Made by a program: the position numbers and the translations under genes
Notes under the pieces: model-generated
Database searches by the model: none
What the model saw: the letters and a program-made list of their open reading frames with translations, nothing else
Told to the model about the DNA's origin: nothing
NCBI GenBank assembly: GCA_009760855.2
Contig: WPIO01000029.1
Span: 4,248,001 to 4,308,000 of the forward strand
Source of the DNA: Cristatella mucedo
Lineage: Eukaryota > Bryozoa > Phylactolaemata > Cristatellidae
Length of the DNA stretch: 60,000 nt
Reading direction: 5' to 3'
In this document: piece after piece, positions 47,523 to 59,584 of the stretch
Layout: each line of letters starts with the position of its first letter
Numbering within the stretch: the first letter of the stretch is position 1

Positions 47523-47634
47523 CTGCAAAACATCACTTTAACATGAGAAGCGGAAAGTTCTGATATATACATGCCAGAAGACCTGACCTATTTAATAGCC
47601 AACGAAAGGATCGTAAGCAATGGTTGTGCAGTAC

Positions 47635-47750
47635 CTCTCGTGGATAAACTATGGTGGCGTGAGAGCTCTTGCCTTGCCCAACGCAAGGCAGTAGAAGAGG
47701 GCAGTATTCCATGGTAACTAATTCCACTATTGTCGTTGGAAGACAAACGT
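47635..47750 (-). CDS. Ig domain, first exon (VEGFR/PDGFR D2-like)
   Basis: A 116-base exon after acceptor gatattattttcag, with donor GTACTG. Two bases complete an upstream codon, and the exon ends in phase 0, matching the phase-0 start of the exon at 47,522. It encodes VCLPTTIVELVTMEYCPLLL and then PCVGQGKSSHATIVYPRE. LLLPCVGQ...ATIVYP resembles VVIPCLGS...VSLCARYP of VEGFR2 domain 2, with the B-strand Cys in LPC. A second frame is open, but only this one continues into the next exon with Ig spacing. Neighbouring upstream exons were not found. They may lie in or beyond the duplicated block starting at 47.84 kb. Confidence 0.55.
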
Positions 47751-48232
47751 CTGAAAATAATATCAGTTAACTCCAAACTATCATTTTGGAAATGAAAAAT
47801 AACGATATTCAATACAAACGCTTAGTACTCAATACTGCTAGGGCTGGCACTAGCTGAAAGCTTACTGAGCTTCCCTATAACTTACTTTCACTTCTTTCTT
47901 CCTCTGCGAAGACGAAAATTGTTAAAAAATAAGTTAGTGAAACTATGGTCTGCAAAAAGAAAGCTCAAATGTTAATATGTGATATAATCGTGCATGTTTA
48001 CGTAGTAATTCCCGGAAAATTTTTGGAACAAACTAAACTATTTAAGGACTGTAAATATATGTAGCTGTGAAGTGGAACCGATATATACTTTGTTGTAATA
48101 ACCTCCCAAAGAAGGCAGCCCATGTTTAAACAGGTAGCAAATCCATAGGAGGGCCACGTGATGTAAGAATCTAAACCTAAAGCAAAATCAACAAATAGGT
48201 AGGTTCAATCCGGGCACGCCTTGTACAGAAAC

Positions 48233-48928
48233 ATTAATAATAATAATAATAAATCACTTGATAAAGTGCCCTCAGATAACTCAATCTCTTTCCAGGCGCT
48301 TTAGATTTGCTGAAAAGAGCCTAGCTATTAAATGGTGGGTAATATCATGCTTGATAAATAACCTGAATAACATGGTTAGGGGTGGCATGCACAAGGTCAG
48401 CATGCAAATGTGGTAAGTAGCAGCATGCAGTGTCAGCATGCATAAGCCCATGAAGGACGAATCGCAGGGACCCACTAAATGCTGTCCTAAATAGGAGTGT
48501 TTTTGAGTTCTTTTTAAATGTGGTCAAGTCAGCAAATGTTCTGACGCAATTCGGGAGGGAGTTTCAGGCTTTGGGAGCATACGAACTAAATGCATGGTCT
48601 CCAAAGGATTTCAGATTTGTACGAGGTATTGGTAAACGGTTGGATTCCGAAAAGCGGGTGGTACGATCCTTGGTCTGGTGGGGAGTAGATCTGAGAGATA
48701 GGCTAGAGCCAAAGAATGAAGGGACCTAAAAGTAAGCGACGAAACCTTGAAATCAATCCGTTGCTTGACTGGTAGCCAGTGCAGGTCAGTGAGAAGTGGT
48801 GTGATATGGCAACTGTGACGCTCACGACAGGCAAGCCTAGCTGCAGAGTTTTGTACCAGCTGTAGTCGTTTGATTGCACATGCCGGTAGGCGAGCAAGCA
48901 GTGAGTTACAGAAGTCATTCAGAAGAAA
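48233..48928 (-). mobile_element. LINE family 1 fragment, antisense, with RT C-terminus
   Basis: (AAT)n at 48,234-48,252, the conserved tail, then an ORF on the minus strand (48,931-48,611) with FCNSLLARLPACAIKRLQLV and LHWLPVKQRIDFKV. It sits inside the duplicated block and interrupts the match with 14.83 kb, so it postdates that duplication. Confidence 0.9.
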
Positions 48929-49044
48929 CATTCAGGTGAGTCACAATGATGCAGATCACGCATAAAAAAATGTTCTGTCTTAAGAAAGAAAGAAGTATTT
49001 TTCTCACCCAATTTTAGGGCAGCAGCTACATTAAAAATTACCAC

Positions 49045-49210
49045 CCCATCAAACAGCCTGTTTTGGGTAGCCACAGAAGATTCTTTATGACTGCAATCAT
49101 TGCTTTGCAACCGCAATAACGGATCTCCCACTGTAAGATTTAAACCCAAAACCACGGGAGCGAGTTTCTGTAAGCCAATCGCCTTATCTATGGGCCGTTA
49201 TGGCTGAAAG
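49045..49210 (-). repeat. SINE S1, shared with the 15 kb copy
   Basis: Antisense S1 copy (CATCAAACAGCCTG at its 3' end, GCCTTATCTATGGGCCGTTATGGC at its 5' end). Occupies the same relative site as 14,960-15,112 within the duplicated block. Confidence 0.8.
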
Positions 49211-51324
49211 GCTTACCCCTTTCACAATCTTTTTTCTTTGTTCGAGTCAATTGTCCAAGCTTGTGCTCCGTGCTTACAGAATTGCAGACGCTGTGACCAA
49301 TTGCAAGAGAGATAAGCTTTTAGGTAGTTAGCCATGGCGATTGGCCTTTCTCCTTTTATGCTTTGCTCAGGTTAAGAGTGATTTCGAAGCACCAGAATAC
49401 AGATGGAGGTCTCGTATGGCTCTATTCAAAAACTTACAATAGAATTATCCAAAAGTAAAATTCTTAGTATGACGTCAATGAATAAGTATTTCCTTTCAAT
49501 AATACCAGAAACAATATCTCAGGCATATCTGCAACAATCATGTAATCATTAGATATTGAAATATGATCGCAAATGAGCTCCGTCAGATTGAAAATGGTAA
49601 AATGTTCTGTTAGCATTCTCACTGGGGCATGCCACTACCTGAGTTGGTCAAAGATACGAAATCCTCGATATCCCCAATTTTCTCTGTTCAGTCCATGCAG
49701 ATGCGCCTCGGATACTGGTCTATATAGCTACCCAAAGCACTGCTAATTCAAACGGAGAGGCAGCAACATTCTCTTACTTTATTGTATTGATGATTGTACA
49801 GCCCACCAAAAATCAAAATGCCATTCGAGAACGTCAATCAAGATTTAATGCAGTCATTGTGCTGACTGGCCAGGTTTACCTAAGGAGTAAAACCATTTGC
49901 AAAATATAATTTTAGGACTTTAAAAGTGCAAAAAGTGTGACCGCTGTACTGCAAAAGTGTTAATTTGCATGTCGTCTACATCACAGGCCCATAACCAAGC
50001 GCAAGACACGAGCTTTAAACTCGCAGTATTTTCAATTTTGCTCTTTGAGTTTCGATCTAACGAAGGAAAACATGAGCAATTTTCTTACTCCATTTTTAAG
50101 GTTCATTGACATGCACATTTTACCCCTATAATTATTAGCTAAGCTTATTACAAATCAAGAAACTAAAAAATAAAAGATATCAAAGGCGCATGAGTATTGC
50201 TTGAGACTCCTGGTTTGAGCTTTGACAACCTAAGAGCAACATGGCTGCACCACTCACGCTCGTCTTTCGGCCAGTGTCCGCAGCAAAGGCTTACAGTTAG
50301 GTAACACAAAATCATCTTTATAAAAAACATACAATGTTTAAGGGGTGTTCAGCACACCCAAATGACCGACCACCCTAGCTACTGGTCACTTTGAACACAC
50401 ATTTGCCAAGACCGTACGTTGTGTCCTATCTCTGCAAATTCAAAGGATATTCTGCTGCAACCACTTCTTTCTATAATTCCTTCAAACCTACGTGCCACGA
50501 GGGTGCATAAAGTGGGCACTTCGGCTTAGATGAACTCTAAGTTACATGTTTATTAATTTTCTAGATAATGGACTCATTGTTAATTTAATCACCTTTCATA
50601 ACCTCTCAGAGTAGGTATCATTATACAAATGTAAGTTGTTAGGGATTATACCAGCCTAGTTAACTCGGTTAAAGTGATTACCAACGATATCTAAGATGTC
50701 TTTCAGTGTTTGGAAATTATCGACTACATTAAAGCATTAGATACTTATTAACCATTTTAGATGGCCTTGCAACGGATGAGGGTTCTATTAAAAGGGATGT
50801 TTAATTCCATTAACTCTCTGCTAGTGAAACCTAATATGTATTTCAAACCGTTAGTAGCAAATGTACGGTTCCTGATTGAAGGAATGGAATACATTTGTAC
50901 GTCATTGCTTTCTCTCACTCTTATTCCAAGCCTTGCTCTGCCAAAGCTGGCTTGGCTCATGATAATTTTTTTTACAATCGCCGATGTAAACACTTTTTTT
51001 CGAAGAGAGCGTCTTTTAGCGACATACTATATGTTGCCACTTTCAGCCAAGTGAGCATCAGTTTACATTTTCCTAGAATTGGTGCTATACCAACCGCTGT
51101 GATATTTGAAGTTACACAGTCTTACGTTAGAGTACCTTTTATTATTCCAACATTCTTATTTCAATCTTAAACGCCAGCCGGGTTATGAGGTCAGCTGGTT
51201 TTCTTCAATAATTAAAACACCTAATTAAAAGCCCTTGTAATCTCAAAATTAATTGGAATTATATTTAAAGACTGATAGTAAATCAAATCTATTAGAATTC
51301 AGTACCGTCATTGGTTTTGCCCAG

Positions 51325-51445
51325 TGCTTAAGGTGCTCGCCCCGACCAACATCTGGCTAGCCAAGGTTGTGGGCTCGAGCCCAATGGCATTTGTGAAGCG
51401 CCTAAATAGAGATTAAGCTCTCTTAAGGCACTATACAAATCAATT
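51325..51445 (+). repeat. SINE S2, shared with the 17.6 kb copy
   Basis: TGCTTAAGGTGCTCGCCCCGACCAACATCTGGC...GTTGTGGGCTCGAGCCC, then GCGCCTAAATAGAGATTAAGCTCTCTTAAGGCACTATACAAATC. It is in the same position and direction as the 17,578 copy. Confidence 0.8.
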
Positions 51446-51894
51446 ATATAACATTGAAAACTACAGCGATAATATTTTAAGAAGACTGACACTCTGCTTT
51501 ACCTCAAGATTTCTAAGCTGTCAAGTCCCATGGCCGACTGCCAATAGGCACATTTGTTGCTGGGATTTCGGAAGCACATCTGATACCATGTCTGAAACTT
51601 GGACCGCCAGCTGTATGCAAGCTAGCCGCAATATTTCTCTTACTTAAGGAACTGTGCTCCGTAAAAAGTGGCAGTTAAAGCGAGCTAGACTGTTTCGAAA
51701 ACTTCTCTTAGAATTAATGAAAACTCAGCAAACATTATCGATTTACATAGCATTGTAATAGGTAGCTAAGGTTTTACGTGAACTCTTTTGGCTAGTACTG
51801 GTGCAGACTACCAGTCTGCAGAACATACTAAGAAAAGTCAGTTACAGCTTATGCTGGATGCATGGTTGCACAGCATGCAATATATAATTTGATG

Positions 51895-53250
51895 TATCTC
51901 CGTCTGTAACTCAAAAAAGCCACAAAGACCATGTAGGTGTTACGTAGGAGAGCTTTGCATAGCACGCTAACAGTCCGAGCGGCTTTCGCTGAGCTTTCAG
52001 TTGCCACGAGACTTTATCTCATTCAACAACAAAAAATTGGTAAGCACAACAGAGTCAGGAAAGCAGCTGAGGTAGTGAGTAGCTTGAAAGTAGCAGTTCA
52101 AGACTGCTGAGAAGGATGAGCCATAGTCGGTAGCAGGAGAATAGTTGTCGTTGCATAACAATTGTGGAAGCGATTTCCACGATATAGGACCAGCAGAGCT
52201 AAAGCTTCTGTAGCCAACAGTCTTTAAGCTAAAAACTGAAACGACTAATTTATTTTCCGTACACGAACTGAGGGTAAATAGAGGCTGAAACAGATGTAGC
52301 GGTTCAGCTATGCATGAAGGAGCAAAGCCATTCGGGCCTTGCGGGTCAGCCTAGAACTTAGCTCTGCATCCGTTGATCAACCGGCAGCCATATTAGCTCT
52401 TTTAGCAGAGGAAACGCGTGGCGGACCACTGGAAGTTGAAGACTAGCCTTGCAGCCATATTCAGAGCCAGCTGCAGTGTTCTAGTTGCTTTCTTTGGTAG
52501 CCCAGATAATAGGGAATTACAATAATCAAGCGCCGACAGAACTAAGGAGCTAGTAAACGTTTTGCAAGCCACTGTGGAAGGCAACTTCTAATCTTAGATA
52601 GGGATCAGACGTGATGTCCAGCTCTAGAAGCAGTCATCTGAATGAAGCTTTCGAAATTTATGCAGCTGTCGAAAAAGACACCTAAATTTAGAGCACGTAG
52701 TGAAGGTCGCACAACTGCATCACCTGTTAGAAGTGGAAAGCTTTTTAATCCAGCCACGTGATTAAGGTGTCCTATGAGCAGCAGTTCGGTTTTATCGTCA
52801 TTTAGTTTCAAGAAGTTTTCCGACATCCAGGATCTACTGTTGGCAACGCAAGCATTCAGTTTATCAGTTGCTGCAGCAGATTTTGACTGCTTGAATGACA
52901 GATACAGCTGAATATCGTCAGCATAAAAGTGATAATCTATTTTGGGGGCCTTTTCCCAGAGCCTGAGTATAAATGGAGAACAGCGAGGGACCAAGGACGG
53001 ACCCTTGAGGGACTCCACAGGTGACCGTCTCTTGTTTGAGACCTGACCTCCACACGACACCGATTGACCACGATCAGACAAGTAGTGTTCGAACCAAGAC
53101 AGTGCCTCGTCTGCCAGAGCGATCGTTGTTCTCAATCGTTCAAGTAGAACATCGTGATCAGTAGTGTTAAAGGCAGCTCATAGATTTAGCAGAGCTAGGG
53201 TTGTGACTACCGTCATCGTTGCCACATAGAGTGTAATTGTTAAAGAGGAG
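51895..53250 (-). mobile_element. LINE family 2 with RT gene, antisense, inactive
   Basis: The longest family 2 copy. The minus-strand ORF 53,135-52,605 has FEHYLSDRGQSVS, then (after a shifted segment where the QGSVLGP motif should be) YHFYADDIQLYLSF with the catalytic YADD, FLKLNDDKTELLLIG and LNLGVFFDS. The ORF 52,584-52,402 continues with LDYCNSLLSGLPKKATRTLQ. Short frameshifts separate these, so it is inactive. The 3' end at 51,895 matches the copies at 14.1 and 21.2 kb. Confidence 0.85.
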
Positions 53251-53849
53251 GAGAGTAGTTTAGCAGAGTGCTGCCACTTGAAACCTGGTTAAAGTGTCTC
53301 TGAAATTTCATTTTTTTTAATATGTGCAACCAGCTGCTTAGCAACAATTTTTTTCTATAATCTTTGACAATAAATATAGTGAAAACTTAGCAAAGGTTTG
53401 CAAGAACCTCCTTCTCTAACCCAGGCTTTTCAGGATGGGTCTAACGATTGCGGATTTGAAGGACTTGGGTACAGCCCCTTTTTCCAAAGAAGCATGAAAA
53501 TCTGGGTTATGGCAACGATAATTTGGTCGACCAGTGATGGCCAAGAAGATGATGATATAGGGTTTTCATTATTCGAGCCATTTTTACTAGACCTTATTAT
53601 GGTAGCTACATTGCATGCCGAAACCTCGGAAAACCTTTTTAAGAAAGTCTCAGCTTGTGATTCCAAAACTGATTTACTAAGCCAGTGAATCGTGTTTATG
53701 TTGTTTTAATAGTGCTCTGTATCTAGTATCTAGTGACTCTTCCTTTATAACTCTTAACACGTACATATATGAAAGCTCGATTAATCATAGCAGACGAAAA
53801 GAGGTATAACATGCCTTAGTGGCCTGACGCTATGCTGCGTCAATGGCTT

Positions 53850-55620
53850 AGCTATGGGCCACACGTGAGGCTTGTATACTACTGTCAAAGTGGTTTGCAA
53901 ATTACAGCAGCAGAAGCCGCAGGCGTTCACAAGCATCCCTTCCCCCGTAGATAATAGATTTCAAGGTTCACCAGCCTAGCTGAGCAGGAGGCGGCCCTCA
54001 CGACTGGAAAGTCGTATAGTCATTGGCTACACTCACTCTCCTCTGTTGCCTGCTTAGGTGAGCCCTGTCCAGCGGTGTGTAGTTCGGGCTCTGTCAGGAT
54101 ATTAAGTTAAACATTTTCTAAACAGTTAAACATGAATACTCCCGACCATTTTGAATGGGGTGCAGGCTATGTGATAGCCACTTGCAGGAGGCAAACATCA
54201 GCTCTGCCCCCGAGAGCAGCCGGTCATAGATGCTGCCAACTTTAGGCAAGCTGGGACACCACTCCCACTGTCAGGCTGTTCCTGCAGGTCACCTCAATGC
54301 AAGCCTCGATAGCTGGTCTCATGTGCTCGTCGCCAGCCGATCCGGTCCTGTGAAAAGCACTCCCGCTCATTATGGCCTCGTTGTTGCCGGACTTCTACTC
54401 AGCCAAGCAGATCTCGCGGTTGTGCTGCTCTGAGCCGTGCACAGAGACGCTCGTGCGGGTGCTCTCCGCCGCTAAGACACTCTCACTGCTGCTGTTCGCT
54501 GCCAAGACTTCGCTCTCCCGGGCTGCCTTCGCCACGTCGGAGGTTACCATCGCCTCGCCACTGACCACTACCTCACGGTGCTCCTCTGTACTCTGAGCCG
54601 AGATGCTTGAGCAGGTGCTCTCCACCACCAAGAAGCTCTCGCCGCAGCACTCGGCTGCCCTGACGTCGTTCGCTCGGGCCGCCTTAGCCTTGTCATAAGT
54701 AACTATAACCTCGTTGCAGGCCATCACTGCCTCCCAGCTGACCGCTATCGCCTCGCCCCTGGATGCCGTCACATGCTGCCCGTCCCTCATCTCCAGCTGC
54801 TGCCGCTACGAACTTACTTTGTTCTGGCACTCTTTGGCTGTCGTGGCTACTATGTTGGAAGCGGGTCCCTACCCACTTCATCCACCAGTTTTGCAGCTGT
54901 ATCGCTGTGGCAGCTGAATGAGTTTCGCTCGTCACTCTGGCTCTTGTTGGCAGTTGGCGCTGCAATCATTCTGTCAGGAAGCTGGTTCGTCAACAACTTT
55001 GTTCTGGTCTCGGCTCCGATGAACCGCTCCTGCTCCAGCCAATACCTCTTGGCCTCAAGCTCGGTCTCCTCACCGGTCAACCATGAGAAGAACAGAATTA
55101 ACCAATTTCGCAGCTTGTGGTAATCTTTCTTTACGTCGGCTGGCGGATCACGCCAACCATGTATCGCGTTATCACCCAAGACACATCAGCACAACATATT
55201 TTATCGGCATCGCCATCTGCAGCCTTGCTACAGCCTTCTCAAGCGTTACAAGCCAAGGCAGCAAGTGCGGTCGGCCGTTAAACATGTCGTTGTACGCTAA
55301 TGTAAAGGCTCTTCCCTAATTACAGCAGCAGTAGCCGCTGGCGGCCACAATACTTACCAAACTCATCAATTTTCTCATCGCAGCTGCCTCGGTGCTATCG
55401 TTCGATGAAAAGCGACTCAAAAATCTGAAATCGAGCAGTCGTCTCCTCCATTCCCTTGAACGGAGCTTTAATTTATGCAACGTGCACCCTTTGAAGTGAA
55501 CCGTTAAGAGAGACGTTATCGTTCTTCTGTCAAGAGTGAGGAGAAATATGCCAAAGTCTGAAGTACTTAATAAGCAGCTTCGTAGAAGTCAGGTGACTCG
55601 AGTGAGGTGGTAAAGTGAGT
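53850..55620. other. GC-rich unit of unknown nature
   Basis: About 1.5 kb with clearly higher GC than the surroundings, long open frames on both strands, and AATTACAGCAGCAG(A/T)AGCCGC(A/T)GGCGG at both ends (53,893 and 55,317). The minus frame 55,179-54,850 reads HGWRDPPADVKKDYHKLRNW and further, with acidic and basic patches and KLLTNQLPDRMIA. It shifts into 54,965-54,693 and then 54,790-54,395, as if one long ORF had been broken. I do not recognise the protein. The repeated ends and the partial copy at 19 kb suggest a mobile element or a processed gene copy. Confidence 0.5.
54431..54745 (-). repeat. Two tandem 52-codon repeats in the GC-rich unit
   Basis: Minus frame: EVIVTYDKAKAARANDVRAA and then ECCGESFLVVEST..., followed by EAMVTSDVAKAARESEVLAA and then NSSSESVLAAEST.... 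The unit is about 156 bp, and both copies begin on the plus strand with TGAGCCG. Amino-acid spacing is kept between units. Confidence 0.7.
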
Positions 55621-55796
55621 AGTAAACTAACGCTTTTTCATAACTAAATATTTACCACACCGTACATCTTACATGCAAAATAATCGGAACAAGTTTTTAT
55701 TTGATAAAACGTGGCTTTATTAGCACTCGCATTGATACTAGGAACGAGCAATCTTGCTGAGCAATAGTGTCTTAGCTAGCAGCATCCTTGCATTAC

Positions 55797-55863
55797 CTTT
55801 TATTGCCGTGGTCGTCAATGATCCTTTGATATCGCAATTCTTTCCCTCTACAATTACATAATA
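55797..55863 (-). pseudogene. Ig F-G strand block, copy C
   Basis: Paralogue of 40,728 and 43,319. It reads YYVIVEGKNCDIKGSLTTTA and then IK, open up to donor GTAATG. There is no AG just before TATTATG (ttaac). The frame is intact but the acceptor is doubtful. It could still be an upstream ectodomain exon of the same gene if the inner ttgtag acceptor is used. Confidence 0.35.
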
Positions 55864-56916
55864 GTTAAGGTGTAAGTTGTAGCATTAGATGTCTACTTCA
55901 TGCCTCTGTCTACGGCCTGTAATCTCAATTTCATCTTAAAAGCATGTAAATCATATTTCCTTCAGTATAGAATATCGCACTTTATAAGCAATGAATAAAG
56001 CGAATTATTGAACAAAATTATTAATTTTGAGGCAGATGATAATTACAAGTCTTGGAACCAGCCAGCCTCTTGTCGTGTAGGCGTGACCTCGCCGAAACGT
56101 TTGACATTGCTGTATGGTGAATTATTACTTATCCAATAAACTATTACATTAGTAATAATGTATCTATTAAATGAACTGCTTGACTTAAAAAAGTCGATAT
56201 TTACCTCTTTCCTAGTCCATAGCCAAGGCACAAAGGTTAAGACTAGTTCACTTATACGATTTGGCGTGGGACTAAGGCTGTGTCATGATAGCACAATTCA
56301 AATACTTGCTGCTTCTTTGTAAATTCCAAAAATTGCCATCGAACGACTTTAGTATTTGACAGACCGTACAAAAACGTGGCTTTTTTCACTGCACACCGCG
56401 ATTATGAACGGTGACACGGACAGCTGTGCCCGGATTAGGAACTATGAGGTGGCCGTTGAATGAGAACCGAGTGGTTATAGAATAGTCGCGACTGGCCCAG
56501 GCTTGTGAGCAGCGAGACGCACTCTTTCCTTTTTCTAAATACGCTTCTTCTTCCAAATGTACTGTGTCCGATCAGGGCATTTCAACTATGTACCATTTAC
56601 TTACTGCGAATCTCATTTTAAGTTGTCACTGCGTAATGCCAAAAGTTAGAGCTTCGTAAACTATTCAAAGGGCGTCCTTGTTTTGCATAATGGACACTGC
56701 ACAGCACTTCTAATAATAAAGAGCTTCGGAAATCAATACATTTTAAAATATCTACCATTAATTGCTTTAACGTGAATGTTGATGATGGAAAATATTTACC
56801 ACAAGGGACAGCGTAAATAAAAAGAGTTGGAACAAGTTTTATTTGATAAAGCACATCTTATAAGTACCCACATCAAGACGAGGAACGAGAAACGATGCTG
56901 AGCAATAGTTTCTTAC

Positions 56917-56991
56917 CTCAAAACTTTTTATTGTCGTGGTCGTCCATACCCCTCTGATATCGCACTCCTTTCACTTGACAAAAACATAATA
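56917..56991 (-). pseudogene. Ig F-G strand block, copy D, with in-frame stop
   Basis: Fourth copy of the module. The frame begins YYVFVK and then meets TGA, followed by ECDIRGVWTTTTIK. The donor position is shifted to GTAAGA after TTTTGAG. Dead in this form. Confidence 0.45.
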
Positions 56992-59184
56992 GTTGTGCGT
57001 TAAGTTGTTGGATTGGATTTTTATTTCATCCCTCTGTCTTAGGCCTCCAATCTTAATCACTTAGAACTTATAAGACTTATTTCATTCAGTGAAGATTTTT
57101 CTTTTATAAACATGTTTGAAATATAAAACATAACTGAATTATATAACAACTTTATCAAGTTTTAAATACGTACATTTATCGCAGTTTTCTTTAAAGTTGC
57201 TAATAATCATTCCCCTCTTCGGCAGCATCTTTCAATCGGTTGCTGGGTTACAAACATTTCTATTTAGAAGTTTACTTAGTTTAAATCAAACGTTCAAGCT
57301 AAGGAATGAGCAGGGTCACTTATTCGGTTACGATTTGTGCACGAGTTAAATCTAATGGGCTTCTAGAAGCTCCACAAACATTCGGGCTTAAAGAAGCTTT
57401 GAAATAAATCAACTGTCACAGGTTGCATAAAATAAAATATGCACCACACGGTAAAAGCGTTAAAATCAATTTATTTAGCACTAAGTTTTGCAATGAATGA
57501 ATTAAGCAATTACCAAAACTTTGCAAAAGTAGGATGACGGTTGGGCAAAACTTCCTCAAATATTAATAGTAAAGAATTGATAGGCTTTCCCAATGTGAGC
57601 AGATGCACTACCTATCAGGATTCCGTTGCCAGGTTTCTGCAACCTGCGACCGTTAATCTGCAAAGTCAATTTCTGAGCGAGCTAAACAGCATTCGTTTTC
57701 AATCATTCGCTTAAGCACGAACAATCAAATATGGAGTGTAAAAGTGGCTGTTTCTTGTTATTTAGCCAAAACAGAGTTTACAAAGCAGTCTGTAGCGATC
57801 TTGAGTTTTTCGTATTCTCCAGTTAAATGCATTTTTTTAAACTACGTTCGTGATTTTTGCGGTTACAAAAGTAGCTCAAGTATTGCTCGTTTGCCGTTTT
57901 CTGTAAGCTCTGATTTACTTTGTGTACCACGGAGTACGAATGTCCGGGAATTTTGAAATGCTTTTTAGTTATGCTTTCCAAATCCATTACTAAGAAAACT
58001 TCAATAAAGAGGAGAGTGTCATCATTTAAATCTTTCTACTTTTTCTTTACATTCTGGCCTACATCCCAAAAAATTCTACATTAATGAGTTAGTTTTCATG
58101 CTTTCCTAAAGCAGTATCCGATTTTTTTTTGGTTTTTGAGAGTAAACATAAAGTTTTTCCAACAGTACCCATTATGAAATTGTTACTCTGATTAGGCACT
58201 ACTCGGGTCTCGAGCCCAGTGAAGGATCGGAATCGATTCTTCGTAGCCAGAGACCCCCTGCATATTGATTGGGACTGTTATTTGAAGTCTGCTTTATGAA
58301 AGAATGCATGAAATATCGCTTCTAGAAGGCTTCGTTTAATTCACTTTAGTGCTGACTTTACTATTTTCCGTGAGAATCAACGTCTCAGTTTACCAATGCA
58401 AATTTGCACGAGTCTAGTGCACGTGTCATAATTATAGACCCATGCGACCTATATAGAATGGCTCCTACAGTGTTTAATGATGATGATAACTATACTAACA
58501 ATGTAACTTTTAACAGCATTATTTATAAATGTTGATGATTTTTAAGCTTTAGGAGCATTTGAACTCGAACAATCGTTAAATTAAAGTTTAATTATAGGCG
58601 TGGCTATACAATTTGAAGAAGAAAATAGGAATTACGACGCGAAGGGTGATAAAATAGTGATTCGTATTTGTAGGCATAAGTAAGAGAATAGAGCCATCCA
58701 AAAGTGAGTGGCAGGAATGAAGTTGACATATTTCTTGATGTAATTCCACCAAAAATCAAGTTACAAGTTTCATGACGAGACACTTGTGAAGTTTATGACA
58801 AAAGAAATCTAGCTCAAAAATTCAACACAAGCTGTAAGCGTCTTACACGAAGACCTACGAGAAAATTATTAACGATGCCTACAACTAGTATTGGTGCCAC
58901 ACATATTTGAGTAAATTTTCCTGCTGCATCCTTGTCTAAGCAACCGCGAATATTTTCAATATTATGATATTAATACTCATACTAACAGATCCTTAATAAC
59001 GTTAAGTCTGCTTTATTAACAAATAGCAACCCTGATGAAAGTGAAAACATGATGGACGCCACGTTCCAGATCATTATATCCTGACATATAAGAGTGAAAA
59101 TAATTAAATTAAGTTTACGTGACTAATATAAAATACTATGAATGTTGATGTGTGCAGCCATGCATAGTGCTCTTTGTAGTAAAC

Positions 59185-59580
59185 CATTTATAATAATAAC
59201 AATTCACTTTATAAAGCACCTTCTGAGAACTCAATCTCTTTCTAGGCGCTTTACAATTGCTGCAAAGTAAAATGCATAAGAATGGTGTGTAATATCATGC
59301 TTGATAAACAACATGAATAACATGGTTAGGGGTGACATGCACAGGGTCAGCATGCAAATGTGGTTATTGGTAGCATGCACAGTTTCAGCACGCATAAGCA
59401 CATGAAGGACAAATCATAGGGACCCATTGAATGCTGTCCTAAAAAGGTGTGCTTCTACGTTCCTTTTAAATGTGGTCAAGTCAGGGGATGTTCTGCTACA
59501 AGTCAGGAGTGAGTTCCAGACTTTGGGGGCATACGAACTAAATGCACGGTCTCCAAAGTATTTGAGGTTTGTACAGTGGA
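59185..59580 (-). mobile_element. LINE family 1, 3' end, antisense
   Basis: ATAATAATAA and the reverse-complement tail from 59,190, then the 3' UTR to about 59,575, where similarity stops inside the end of the former ORF. It marks the edge of the duplicated block 55.6-59.17 kb. Confidence 0.85.
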
Positions 59581-59584
59581 GCTA

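Larger units (their letters stand above)
47835..51895. repeat. Segmental duplication, copy 2
   Basis: Partner of 14,350-18,650 in the same orientation. Its private insertion is the LINE at 48.23-48.93 kb, and a family 2 LINE abuts its right edge at 51.9 kb. Within it, 49.25-50.29 kb also matches 12.18-13.36 kb and is the only uninterrupted version of the block. The left edge lies just upstream (in gene sense) of the Ig exon at 47,750. Confidence 0.85.
55600..59175. repeat. Ectodomain block duplication, copies C and D (decayed)
   Basis: C (55,620-56,520) matches A, and D (56,550-59,175) matches B, including ATTAGGCACTACTCGGGTCT (58,193) and the 13.4 kb landmark CATCCAAAAGTGAGTG. The exon equivalents here carry an in-frame stop (56.95 kb) and a 2-base deletion (57.65 kb), except the one at 55.8 kb, which is open. 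Confidence 0.8.

Noticed and set aside
50761-51054. Plus-strand 97-codon hydrophobic ORF
   Set aside because: Overlaps a minus-strand frame that is better kept in the paralogue; no plus-strand splice context.
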